A stretch of DNA of 64,000 nt, taken from Brasenia schreberi. Its lineage: Eukaryota; Streptophyta; Magnoliopsida; Nymphaeales; Cabombaceae. The notes under the pieces are model-generated. The model saw only the letters and a list, made by a program, of their open reading frames with translations, had not been told where the DNA came from and did not search any database. A program made the position numbers and the translations under genes. This document shows, in pieces, positions 35,801-48,116 of the stretch. How positions within the stretch are numbered: position 1 is the stretch's first letter; every line of letters starts with the position of its first letter. Location of the stretch: contig JAYKKT010000089.1 of assembly GCA_036023115.1 (NCBI GenBank), forward strand, positions 9,849,001-9,913,000. Reading direction: 5' to 3'.

Positions 35801-38800
35801 TGTAGTCAATTCCCTCTATTTTTAAGGAATAGATAGGTGCAAATGAAAAGGATTATAACAAATTAAATAAGAGGATTATAATAACAACAACCGGCGCAAC
35901 TTCTTCGAACCTTCGTTCGCCACTAAAAAAATCGTCATTTAATGCTTTTTCGCTCCTCAACTCAACTTAAGTCTCTCCTCTCGTGTATGATCGCTTTGGA
36001 TATTCTACAAGTATTTAGCAACCTTCATACGCAACCATGGTGATAGTTGTGGATACTTTACAAGTATTTAGCAAGTGGAGGTATGCAAGTACTTCAACGG
36101 CTCACAACTTTGGAACTCGTGTATGATCGTGTTGTAATTGCATGTAACTATACAATGTACTTTCATGTAATTCATAATATAATCATATTCATATTTTTTA
36201 TTTGATTGCAATCTTTGCATGATTGGACCATGCCAAGGAAAAACTAAAACTACGACAGCAAAGAGAACCATTTGTATGACCATTTCCTCCAATGCAACAT
36301 GAGAAACCAACACGAACACAACTCCGGATGTCCATGTTCATGTTCGCCCAAAAAAGTATCACGAAATGATTTGCGTAATATTCGAGTTTACCTATTCTTG
36401 ACTAAAAAATACATGATAAAATACAAACACAAGCATGAACATAAAATTAATACCAAAGCAACACCTACTAAGATAAGCCAACAAGGAGTATCGAAAAAGC
36501 TACGTTCGTATTCATGGGAGTAAGAGTTAGTGTTAATCGTGTTCGACTATACTTGCTTCTCACATGAATCCTGAAACAACATGACCCGCCTGAGTTTTGG
36601 GTAATGTAGTGAGTTCCTTGTATTTTTAAGGAATAGATAGGTGCAAATGAAAAGGATTATAACAAATTAAATAAGAGGATTATAATAACAACAACCGGCA
36701 CGACTTCTTCGAACCTTCATTCGCCACGAAAAACCCAGTCATTTAATGCTTTCTCCCTCCTCCACTCAACTTAAGTCTCTCCTCTCGTGTATGATCGTTT
36801 TGGATATTTTACAAGTATTTAGCAACCTTCATACGCAACCATGGATACTCTACAAGTATTTAGCAGGTGGAGGTATGCAAGTACTTCAGTGACTTACATC
36901 TTTGGAACTCGTGTATGATCGCGTTGTAATTGCATGTAACTCTATAATGTACTTTCATGTAATTTATAATATAATCATATTCATATTTTTTATTTGATTG
37001 CAATGTATGCATGATTGGACAATGCCAAGGAAAAACTAAAACATTGATAGCAAAGAGAACCATTTATATGACCATTTCCTCCAATGCGACACGAGAAACC
37101 AACACGAACACAACTCTGGATGTCCATGTTCATGTTCGCCCAAAAAAGTATCACGAAATGATTTGCGTAATATTAGAGTTGACCTATTCTTGACTGAAAA
37201 ATACATGATAAAAATACAAACACAAGCATGAACATAAAATTAATACCAAAGCAACTCCTACTAAGATAAGCCAATAAGAAGGAGTATCAAAAAGGCTATG
37301 TTCGTGTTCACGGGAGTAGCATTTAGTGTTAATCGTGTTCGACTGTACTTCTTCCCACACAAAACAAGAAACAACACAACCCACCTCAGTTTTGGTTAAT
37401 ATAGTCATTTCCCTCTATTTTTAGGGAATAGATAGGTGCAAATGAAAAGGATTATAACAAATTAAATAAGAGGATTATAATAACAACAACCGACGTGACT
37501 TCTGCGAACCTACATTCGCCATCTGTAATTTATGCTTTCCCGTTCCTCCACTCAACTTAAGTCTCTCCTCTCTTGTATTATCGCTTTGCATATTTTAAAA
37601 GTATTTAGCAACCTTCATACGCAACCATGGTGATGGCTTTGGATTCTCTACAAGTATTTAGCAAGTGGAGGTATGCAAGTACTTCAACGGCCCACATCTT
37701 TGAAGCTTGTGTAAGATCACGTTGTAATTGCATGTAACTCTACAATGTAATTGCATGTAATTCATAATATAATCAAATTCATATTTTTTATTTGATTGCA
37801 AACTTTGCATGATTGGATCATGCCAAGGAAAAACTAAAATTATGACAGCAAAGAGAACAATTTGTATGAGCATTTCTTCCAATGCGACACAAGAAACCAA
37901 CATGAACACAACTCTGTAAGTCCATGTTCATGTTCGCCGAAAAAGGTATGACAAAACGATTTGCGTAATATTCGAGTTAACCTATTCTTGACTAAAAAAT
38001 ATATGATAAAATAGAAACACGAGCATTAACATAAAATTAATTCCAAAGCAACACCTACTAAGATAAGCTAACACGAAGGAGTATCGAAAAGGTTGTGTTC
38101 GTGTTCATGGGGGTAACATTTAGTGTTAATCATATTTGACTGTACTTGCTTCTCACAGGAAACACGAAACAACACGACCCTCCTCAGTTTTGGGTAATGT
38201 AGTCAATTTCCTCTATTTTAGGTATGCAAGTACTTCAACGACTTCTGCGAACCTTCATTCTCTACAAAATACCTCGTCATTTAATGCTTGCCCCCTCCTC
38301 TACTCAACTTAAGTCGCTCCTCTCGTGTGTGATCGCTTTGGATATTTTAAAAGTATTTAGCAACCTTACGCAACCATGGTGATGGCTTTGGATACTCTAT
38401 AAGTATAAGTGGAAGTATGCAAGTACTTCAACGGCTCACATCTTTGGAACTCATTATGATCGTGTTGTAATTGCATGTAACTCTATAATGTACTAGCATG
38501 TAATTCATAATATAATCATATTCATATTTTTTATTTGATTGCAATCTTTGCATGATTGGACCATGCCAAGGAAAAACTAAAACTATGACAGCAAAGAGAA
38601 CAGTTTGTATGTCCATTTCTTCTAATGCGACACGAGAAACCAACACGAAGACAACTTAAGTCCATGTTCGCCCAAAAAAGTATCACAATTTGCATAATAT
38701 TCGAGTTGACCTATTCTTAACTAAAAAATTGGTGATAAAAATACAAACACAAGCATGAACATAAAATTAATACCAAAGCAACACCTATTAAGATAAGCCA

Positions 38801-39239
38801 ACACGAAGGAGTATCGAAAAGGTTGTGTTCGTGTTCACGGGAGTAACATTTAGTATTAATCGTGTTTGACTGTACTTGTTTCTCACACAAAACACGAAAC
38901 AACACGACCCGCTTGAGTTTTGGGTAATGTAGTAAGTTCCCTCTATTTTTAAGGAAGAGATAGGTGCAAATGAGAAGGATTTTAACATTAAATAAGAGGA
39001 TTATAATAACAGCAACCTGCGCGACTTCTGCAAACCTTCATTCTCCACAAAATACCCCATCATTTAATGCTTTCTCCCTCTTTCACTCAATTTAAGTCTC
39101 TCCTCTCGTGTACTCTACAATTATTTAGCAGCCTTCATTCGGAACCATTGTGAAGGCTTTGCATATTCTAAAAGTATTTAGTAAGTAGAGGTAAGTACTT
39201 CAACGCTCACATCTTTGAAACTCGTGTGTGATGGCGTTG
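29820..39239. repeat. Satellite-like tandem array, ~790-bp monomer, about 12 copies
   Basis: Using 'TCATTTAATGC' as a register mark, copies start near 30361, 31133, 31933, 32761, 33569, 34388, 35177, 35936, 36740, 37524, 38278 and 39061. Spacing is 754-828 bp, mean about 791, with partial units at both ends. Each monomer contains a doubled 'CTACAAGTATTTAGCAA' phrase, a 'CCATGCCAAGGAAAA' segment, CACGAACAC/GTGTTCGTG inverted motifs about 190 bp apart, and 'GATTATAACAAATTAAATA'. Copies differ by scattered substitutions and small indels; the unit ending near 38278 carries a larger internal loss. No transposon ends or protein family were recognised. Both edges are sharp: the left joins block D2 and the right joins sequence before LecRK2. 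Confidence 0.93.
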
Positions 39240-39540
39240 AAGAAACAACTAATAATGCGGCGCTGCCTTAAGCTGTTCTTGGTTTGACGGATCATGCCTA
39301 ACTGGCTTGTCTAGGTTCGGTGGTGACAAGACGTTCACCAATTTTTTTACTTTAATGGTGGGCATAATCGATGGATACTAGATACTTAGATTCATTTAAA
39401 TATTTTAAAATTATTTAATACATTATAGTACAATGATATTTTTCACTCTTTAATATGTACGCTAGTAGATGCCTTCTAAATATGCTTATAACCAGTAGAG
39501 GACTTCTCTCTCTCTCTCCTGTGTGTGGTCCGTGTGTGTG
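39240..39540. other. Junction between array and LecRK2
   Basis: No gene. The last 95 bp (from 'CTCTTTAATATGTACGCTAG') match the LecRK1 leader at 16114-16305 with two gaps, so the LecRK duplication starts at about 39447. Confidence 0.6.
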
Positions 39541-41370
39541 CAAGTCAGGGAGTCATCGATCTCACCTTCAACAGTGCTGGCCGGGGTTTCAACTGGAGTG
39601 TCGGCACAGTGAGCTATGCTTATCCCATTCGACTCCATGATCAAGTCACTGGCAGAATTGCAGATTTCAGTACCCATTTCACCTTCATCATCGATTCTAG
39701 CGTCAACGAAACCTACCGAGGAGAAGGACTCACCTTCTGCTTAGCTCGGGCGAATTGGACCTTGCCTAATGACTGCTCCAACCAGTGGTTCGGCCTCGTG
39801 AACTCCACCCTCAACAAAGAGCCCACCGAGTCCAACCAAATTGTAGCCATCGAGTTTGACACACAAATGGACAATGACGTGGGTGATCCGAGCGGTAACC
39901 ACATGAGCATCGATGTTAAGTCGGTCATCTCCAAGGTGACGACCAATTTGGCGTGGGACAGTACAGGTAAACTGAACGGTGAAGCATGGATCTCGTACGA
40001 ATCCACCGCAAAGACCCTCTTTGCAAGAATGACCAACAAGAAACTGCAACCCTACACGGAATGGAACGTTTCCTGGCATATCGACCTCAGCCGGTTTCTG
40101 CCCGAGCTCGTTCATGTGGGCTTCACGGCTTCCACCGGAAAATACGCACAACTAAACAGGCTTTCACCGTGGAATTTCACATTAAACCTCACTACTCCAG
40201 ATTTACGTCCGAAGAAGCGAGCCAAACCCCTCTTCATAGTGCTCTCTTTGGTTGCGTTAATTCTCGGGGCCATAGGAATTATAGCGGCCATGACCATGAT
40301 TAGGAAGAGAATTAGCATGAACGGTGGAATGGAGGAGGAGGAGGATGAGGGAGAAGATGATGAAGGTACGACTGACTTTGGGAGAGGACCTAGGAGGTTT
40401 CGCTATGCGGACCTCGCAGAAGCTACTAAATGCTTCAGCGAGGAGGAGAGACTTGGCGGAGGTGGGTTCGGCTCGGTGTACAGAGGTGTTCTGAAAGACA
40501 CCCGTGAGGCCGTGGCAGTGAAGCGTTTATCTAAAGGCTCGAAACATCGGGTGGTGCCACGAACGATGTGAAAGGTTGCTGGTTTACGAGTACATGGATG
40601 GTGGGAGCCTAGACTCACACTTGTTTGCACCCAAGACCGATCAGGTCCAGCCCTTTAGACTCATCGCCGTCGAGCTACCATTTATATCCTATTCTGATAC
40701 CTTGTTCTCAACAAATTTCTATCTTCTTGTTCCTTTTAATCTTCACAGGTCCTTTCATGGGTTCAAAGGATGAAGATCGCTCTGGATGTGGCCTCCGCAT
40801 TGCTGTATTTGCATGAAGAATGGGTGCAACGTGACATCAAGACAAGCAACGTGATGATCGACTCCAATTTCAATGCACGGCTCGGCGACTTTGGGTTAGC
40901 CCGACTGGTGGACCATGGCTGTGACCCAAAAACAACAACGGTGGCCGGAACCATGGGTTACGTTGCGCCAGAGTGTGTGATGGAAGGCGAGGTTGGCAAG
41001 GAGAGCGACGTATACAGCTTCGGTATGGTGCTACTAGAGATTGCCTGTGGTAGAAGGGCTTGGGCGCCGGTCGACGAGAAGGAAACCCTATTCGTAGACT
41101 GGTTGTGGGAGCGTTACCGCTCGGGTGCACTCCTAGAGGCTGTTGATCAGAGGCTGGGGTCAAAACTTCAATCCAAAAGAGGCGCACTGCATGATGGTCG
41201 TTGGGTTGTCGTGTATTTCACGAGAGGAGGAAAGGCCCACCATGAGGGAAGTATATCGAAGACTGAACTTCCACGTCGAGCTGCCCACGCTGTTGGGACA
41301 GTCTCTGTTTGCCAAAGCCCGTCTGTGGTTTATGTCATTGCCAAAGTCGTCTGAGGTTTATGGGATTTGA
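39541..41370 (+). pseudogene. Lectin receptor kinase paralogue (LecRK2), broken
   Basis: Very close copy of LecRK1. Lesions seen: (1) about 150 bp covering the ATG, signal peptide and first lectin strand are gone; the open frame runs from a GTG at 39525 with no proper start. (2) A 71-bp deletion at about 40550 (LecRK1 17457-17527) removes the helix with the conserved kinase Glu and shifts the frame to a stop at 40571. (3) A 12-bp loss removes CVLH, including the His of HRD (VQRDIKTSN). (4) A one-base gain at about 41165 shifts the C-terminal frame. The intron (40645-40748) is retained at the same site. Lectin strands, membrane segment and G-loop are otherwise intact. A truncated lectin-membrane protein is the most it could make. 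Confidence 0.92.
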
Positions 41371-41384
41371 TTATGGTTCCCTTT

Positions 41385-41677
41385 CTTAGAAAATAATGCA
41401 TGAAAAGAGTATGATTTAGTCAAGCTTTATTAGCTTTATTTGACTTTTCTTTTTGGTGCCAACCTGGCAACAACAAGTTCAGTCGTTCATGCTTACCTAG
41501 AAATACATTATATGCCTTGTTGGATGGTTTTCACCATTCATAAACCTTGTTTTTTGTATTTTAGGGCTTGAGATGTTTGGCTAAACACAAAGGATCAAAT
41601 TATTTGGATCTATCATCTACAATGTAGATTTTATAATAGTACAGGAGGTTATACAACTCATTACAAATTATTAAACT

Positions 41678-41734
<57 letters not shown>

Positions 41735-41911
41735 GTATATGTATATGTATATATATATGTATATGTATATATATATATGTATATGTATATGTATATGTAT
41801 ATATATATATATATGTATATATATATAATGGTTCTGTTTTGGAACCCTAAACCAAACGATCAATTCCTTTTCCAATTAAAACTGAACCAAACCAAGCTGC
41901 TTGCCATCTAA

Positions 41912-41986
<75 letters not shown>

Positions 41987-42138
41987 TATAATAGTACAGG
42001 AGGTTATACAACTCATTACAAATTATTAAACTATATATATATATATATATATATAATGGTTCTGTTTTGGAACCCTAAACCAAACGATCAATTCCTTTTC
42101 CAATTAAAACTGAACCAAACCAAGCTGCTTGCCATCTA

Positions 42139-42219
<81 letters not shown>

Positions 42220-43449
42220 ATGGTTCTGTTTTGGAACCCTAAACCAAACGATCAATTCCTTTTCCAATTAAAACTGAACCAAACCAAGCTGCTTGCCATC
42301 TAAAACCGAACCAAACCAACAATTTAGTTTGAGTTTCTTCGGTTCCTTAAACACACTTACCTAGATCTCTTAAACTGGATTGTCGACACAACCCAACGGA
42401 CCAGTAGGCAAACGTGTATTTCCGAGCCGCTTCATTTGAGTTTTCATTTTGGTGCCAACTTAACAACAATAAGTTCAGTCGTTCATGATTACCTAAAAGT
42501 AAATTATATGCCTTATTGGACGGTTTTCACCATTCATAAACCTTGTTTTTTGTTGCTGTGTGCTTCAAAAAATTGCCCGCACAGTCAAGTTAGGTTTTTA
42601 GAAATTCTGTATATTTATAAGTCATAGTTAGCTGAAACTGTTTGTGGATCATGATGCTAGGTGCAATGACCATAATGTGGCTTTCAGAAGGTTCATTGAT
42701 CTATAAGAACTCAAGAACGTCACTCCTCCATGAACGTTGGTGCAAAAGTGTTGGCAAGCTTAATTTGGTAGCTCCCGATCGCGCAACGACCTTTAAAACC
42801 TAAAAGAACCAATACTTCATCGAGCAAGTAACACTTGTCGGTTGTCCACAGGTTCATATCCTCCAAAACCACTCTTATCACCTTCTTACTCGTCTCTTGG
42901 TAGATTCTTTGTTTAAAGAAACTTTCATTACTCATGTTTATGTTTGTAATTTTTTTGCTTTTTGTATCGTTAGTGTTGAACTTAATGATGATTGAGCTAA
43001 ATTAAGCTTTTTGTGATGCCCCATCTTGACTCGATGTAGATCCGCTGTCAGGTCTAGGTCTACAATTCTAGTATCAGGGGTCTAGTACCACGAATCGAAC
43101 ACAAATGAACTTGCCACATGAACTGAGTCGAGCAACGCGAAACGGGACAGCTAATTCTACCTAAACTATACGAGCCTAAGCAAAACCAAGCCGGACCTGC
43201 TTGAGCTTGTCTCTCCACCCTACACAAACCCGTCTAAGCTGTGTCAACGGGCTCGTAACATGAACCAAGACGAAGTTGGTTTATTTTTGAAGTGACAACC
43301 AGGTTTTCCTTTGCGTTGGGAAAGCAAGGCCAGGCTTCCTGAACCCGGTGGAGGGTGGCCCTGTAAAACGCTCCTTTTCGGTGAATCGCAACGACTGAAG
43401 CGACCGCACGGGTAGAGGCGGTACTACTGACGCACTACCAATAACAACA
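41385..43449. repeat. Segmental duplication B, upstream of REXO4
   Basis: Counterpart of 25559-26911. A block 'GTTCAGTCGTTCATG.TTACCTA..TTATATGCC' that occurs once in copy A (about 25985) occurs twice here (about 41470 and 42470), so B arose by more than one event. It contains the expanded AT tract described next and, from about 43190, about 80 bp absent from A. The conserved frame at 42720-42935 (minus, copy at 26283) has no known family. The promoter of REXO4 lies at its right end. Confidence 0.8.
41675..42302. repeat. TA/TATG microsatellites within a triplicated ~85-bp block
   Basis: Four AT-rich tracts (41678-41827, 41913-41990, 42031-42053, 42138-42219) alternate with three near-identical copies of a block beginning 'AATGGTTCTGTTTTGGAACC' and ending 'CTGCTTGCCATCTA' (41827-41912, 42053-42139, 42219-42302). 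Copy A has a single block and one tract. Repeat-driven slippage or unequal exchange is the simple explanation. Confidence 0.9.
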
Positions 43450-46400
43450 ATGGTTGGGTCCTCCGGCGATGTTCGGAACGGAAGCAGCGCCGCTAAAACC
43501 AAACCCACGAAAGCGCCATCACCATCCTCCTCTATGAATCCCAACTGGACACAACTGCAAGCGGTTCTCTCTCTCTCTCTCAAGAAATTTCTTTTTCTGG
43601 TTTGTTCTCTTTGTTACGTCGATGGTATTTTGCAGTCAGAAAAAACTGAACTAAATCTGTGTTTTTGTGTGTGCCGGTACCACGCGCGTTGTGGTTGCTA
43701 TTTCAGAGTCTCAAAAGCAGGAGACAGAAACCGGTAGTCCCTTCCTTGCATTCATCTTCATTTCCCAATCAAGCAAGCGAAAAGCCTCTTCTAGGTAAAG
43801 GCGGGACTTCAAATACGGAAATTTACCCCTCTCTCTCTCTGTTCTCTCTTTCCAGTTTTTTCATATCTGTTTTTGCAATTAGTCGATTACTGAGATTACA
43901 AATATAGAAGAAATTCGGTTTTGTAATTATTTCTCGTCGAATGGACGCTTAAAAGTTCAAATGATTGTTTTGCAGGCAAGCGTAAAGAAAGACCACAGGA
44001 ACAAGCCGCGTTATCAGCAGCAGAAGTTCTAACTCCCAAGAATTCTGATTGCAGGTTGACTCCCTATTATTGAAAATCGAGTCATTCACACGATGGTTAT
44101 TCGTGAATCATGCTCTTCGGATCCAGTGTTTCATGCTCTTTTTGGTTTTCTGAAGTTGGTTTCGATCTGCTTCTTTGCCATGTGAATCATTTTGTACTGT
44201 GTGTCCTTTTGAGATTACCTTGCAAGTACCTTTTTATATAGAAGGAGAAGATATCCATGTCAAAGACGTTGAGTTTAAATGGTTTAATTGTATTTCATCC
44301 GATTTTGCATCATATTTTGTTAGACTATGAGTCTATGCAGGTCAAGTTTTGCAACATCCTAACTTGCTCTTTTTTGTTATTTAGTGTGACAGATGTGGTT
44401 GCCATGGATTGTGAGATGGTAGGGGTCAGTTCGCAAGGAAACAAGAGTGCTCTTGGAAGGGTCACACTGGTATTAACTGTTATCTATGTTATGAACGGTT
44501 TCTTTTCTCCTAATTTAGCTCTTGTGTTGTTTCAGGCAGCCAAGCAGTCTTGGAGGTTGAACTTGAATCCTTATCCATTTATTTCAAATGTGAACAGCAT
44601 GTTTCTTTGTGGATTAGTTCTATCTCTTCTCCTACGTTAAGATGGCCTTTGTGACCAACCGTTTGATGCTAATATAAGGGCATCAGAATTTAGTTCATCT
44701 CATCAAGAAATTTTGCTTAGCTTCTCATGTAGTCATTTACTTGAAGGATTTTAAGTGCCTGCATTGCCTCCTAACTTGTGGACACAGCAGAAGCAGGGAA
44801 TTAAGTTGAAATTGCATAGAACATCAGTCTTTTGTATGAGTAGGGGTTCCTTTGTCTTGGACCTCTGTGCCTGGGGAAGCATTTTATCTCCTTAAGGAAC
44901 ATATGGTTTACGATAGAGAGGGGATTGAATTATGAAAACTACCCAAAAACTACTATGGAGAAAGTGAAGCTACTGAGTAAAGCAGGTGCAATATACAAAA
45001 CATTTATTGCAGAAGACAATATCATCCTTGGGAAAGGATGATCTTCTTGGAGGAAATGCAATGTCCATCAAGGTTTGGAGCCTGGACTTGCCTAAGGAAA
45101 AATCAGTCCTTGTAGCTTCTCTACTCCTTTTTGTTTACCACTAGGATATATTTTCTGGATGCTTCATTTGCTCAACTCGGGTCATGGAAAAAAGAGGGTG
45201 CCATTAGGTAGCAACTATACTGACTCCTCTAAAGTGAATCATGTATAAATACCCACATTCACACGTGTACACGTGGGACACATATAGACCCCTTGAACAG
45301 TGAAGTGTTCTCATCTAGAGCTATTTTGAAGGTCAGTTATGATAGACTCTCATATTTAAACTTAACTGGTTAATTATGTGCACTAAATGATGCTTACAGG
45401 TGAATAGCTGGGGAAACATTCTATATGATGAGTACGTCCGTCCATTAGAGCGTGTTGTGGATTTCCGTTCAGAAATAAGTGGAATCAGACCCCATAACCT
45501 TAAGAAAGGTGGCTTGCTAGCTCCAAAACTCATGCATCTCTTCCCATCTTTTGCTTATTCTAGGAATTTTGTGTTCATCACTGTAAATTGCTTTACTGAA
45601 CGTCTCCTTGCAGCAAAGGATTTCCAAAAAGTACAAAAGGATGTTTGGGAATTAATTAAAGATAGGGTCCTTGTTGGCCATGCCGTGCATCATGATCTCA
45701 AGGTAGAATGACTCTGTTGATGTTCTCTGGAGGAACTGTTTTAGTTGCCCTTAATTTCAGATTTGTTGGTTATTTTATGTGGAACAGGCTTTGCTATTGA
45801 GTCATTCTAAAAAGGACACCAGAGATACTTCTCATTACTTGCCTTTTAAAAGGTAAGCTGATTAGATGTTCATTTGAACCTCCATCTCTTCCTGACATGG
45901 CCAAGTCTTTCAGCAAGGAAGGGAAGACGAGAGCCCTTCGGGATCTTGCATTGGAACATCTTGGAGTAGAAATACAGCGAAAGCAACATTGCCCTGTGAG
46001 TTTTCTTCTTCTCTGGATCTGCAGTTGTATGACATGGTTTTTTCATTCAATGTTTGAATTAGCTGCAATGTTGCAATTCATAAGAGATGCTGTGAGATTA
46101 TATTTCTTTGTTAAATATTCAGGTCAGTTATTATTTTGCAATAGGAAGAACATGCTTATTATGTGAGGTACAATATATGAGACATGTAATTATAGTGTAG
46201 AGACAGTTTGCACGTGTTACTCATGTCTGTGCATGCACGCGTCCATGCATGTATAAGTGAACATCCTCCATACATTACTCGTATGCATCTGCGTGCATGC
46301 ATGCATGCATTTAGTTTTTTAAAGCCTGTTTTTGTTCTTCTATTGCTTTTCCTACATATCTTGGTATCTTACTGTTAGTGTTCACCATGTACTCCTTCAA

Positions 46401-47061
46401 ATGTCTGGTCACAAGAACCAAATACTGTGCGAGATCCACTACCATGTCAATATGTTGTCCAGAAAAGTGGCTCATTGTGCAAATAAGAAGTTTTGAGAGT
46501 GCTCCTAATTATCACATTCTAAACGCAACTGCTATCTAACGTTCATGTCATTTCATGTTTCATTTTTGGATTGTAACTTTCAGGGCCTTTGTGATAGGAT
46601 CCCAGCAGGCCGATCTTGACCATTTGGTTGGATTTCTGTATATTGCTGAATCCAACCTAATTGTATTTTGCATTGAGTTGAGATTCAGATTGAAACACAT
46701 TATCACCTTATCTTGACCTGATTAGCTTAAAGCTGTATTTCAGTTCACATTATATCATATTGTATGAGAACTCACTGTCTTCATGTTGAAGTGGTTCGGT
46801 AATTCATGTGCAAACATCTGTTGCTCGTATTGGTCGTCCATTTCAATTTTTTCTTTCAAGGAAATAGTTCTTTTATCGACATGGTTTCATCTCTTTTGGG
46901 AACTTCTGATCCATTCAAACACTGATTTTCAGATTGAGGACGCGAGAGCTGCTTTGCTTATATACCAGAAGCATAAGAAAGAGTGGGAAAAGCTTGTCAA
47001 GCAGCAATGGAGATTAAAGAATAAACAGAAAAGACCTAAAACTGTCACGAAACCAGATTGA
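43450..47061 (+). CDS. REXO4: RNA exonuclease 4-like (REXO4/XPMC2) DEDDh exonuclease
   Basis: Predicted 3'-5' exonuclease; relatives act on RNA in the nucleus/nucleolus, in ribosomal RNA processing. Nine exons: 43450-43563, 43707-43794, 43976-44054, 44385-44469, 45400-45508, 45614-45702, 45788-45852, 45914-45995, 46933-47061. All junctions are GT..AG and phases match, giving 840 nt (279 residues). Residues 1-90 are a basic, low-complexity leader (SLKSRRQKP, GKRKERPQEQ). The catalytic core follows: ExoI VVAMDCEMVG (Asp and Glu), VNSWGNILYDEYVRP, ExoII LVGHAVHHDLK, and ExoIII HCPIEDARAALLIYQ with His and Asp. The tail is lysine-rich (KNKQKRPKTVTKPD), suiting nuclear targeting. No lesion seen. 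A fragment of its 5' end lies at 26912. It converges on the PDAP1 gene. Confidence 0.93.
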
Positions 47062-47667
47062 GAAAGACTAGACGCTGCAGTTTAATTTACATTAAACAAG
47101 ATCAGTTAGCTTATTATGCATCGAGCCGCCAAAGGAGTGATGCAAAATCTTTGATCATGGTGGTTTCATTCCTAGTTATCCTGTTGAACGCATCTATCAA
47201 GTTTCTAACCGAGCAATCCATACAGAAAGAGATAGGCTAAGCAGGACTATTTCCCCTCTGGTTGAAGCACATTGTGGTACCTTTTTCAGGAAGGATGTTC
47301 AGAAAGCGACAGTATTTGCACCATAATATGTGCATCTTATCACTTCTATTTTGAACGAAATGATGATCATTTTGAATCATTGCTGATTTTTTATTTCTAA
47401 TTTAATGAGTGGCTGTTATGGTCTCTTGAGATGCACCTGGCCAAGTGTCTTCAACCACCAAAATTTTGAAGCTTCAAGTACCAGAAATTCTGGCAGGAAG
47501 ACTTGCTACAGTGGAATGTTTTTTTCATCCACAGTGACTTTTTAAGTTAGAAAAGAGGTAAACTTAACCAGGTCAACCCGAAGGCAGACACTGTCGGGAA
47601 GAATCCCATGATCGTTGTGAACAAAGTTCAGCCAGAAACCAGAATGTTAACCCACATGGCCAGAACC

Positions 47668-47698
<31 letters not shown>

Positions 47699-48116
47699 TG
47701 CTTTCCCACCACTACCATATGCCAGCATTTGTTATGGGATTGCAGGAGTCTCGATTCCACCATTCAACCAGTCGAACGATTATAGTTGGTCCTGACTTTA
47801 CCCATATTTGGAGAACCACCTGATCAGAAAGATTGTGACATTTAAGATAAAAGAGAAGAGAGGAGAGAGTAGGCTACATAGACTCTCCAGCGTTCTTGAG
47901 GTTGTGAGATGAGGCTCAGCCTCAGTTACTTGAGCCATGTTCGTCAAAAGGGGATGAGGAGTCTCCTTTAAACGTTAAGACTGTCCTTGACTCGGCATAT
48001 AGCAATAAAACATCTTATACATATCTGTTATTTGTTAAAGATTCAGGATGGTCAAAGAATGCACATTCTTCCCTGTGCTACAGATAAACTACTTGATCAC
48101 ATGCATTAATGACCTG
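47062..48116. other. Convergent intergenic region (REXO4 / PDAP1)
   Basis: The two genes end 1,055 bp apart tail to tail, so this holds both 3' UTRs and poly(A) regions. It includes a 29-C homopolymer at 47669-47697; the poly-Pro frame over it (47608-47823) is an artefact. No further gene. Confidence 0.7.
47669..47697. repeat. Poly(C) run of 29
   Basis: 'GAACCG' then 29 uninterrupted C, then 'ATGCTTTCCC'. On the minus strand this is a G29 tract that could form a G-quadruplex. Such long G/C homopolymers are rare in plant nuclear DNA, and the length may be inexact in the assembly. Confidence 0.9.

Noticed and set aside
29820..39239. CRISPR array or rDNA spacer
   Set aside because: The repeat unit is ~790 bp without distinct short repeats and spacers, and no ribosomal RNA sequence is seen.
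47608..47823. Poly-proline protein
   Set aside because: The proline run is only the C29 homopolymer read in frame.
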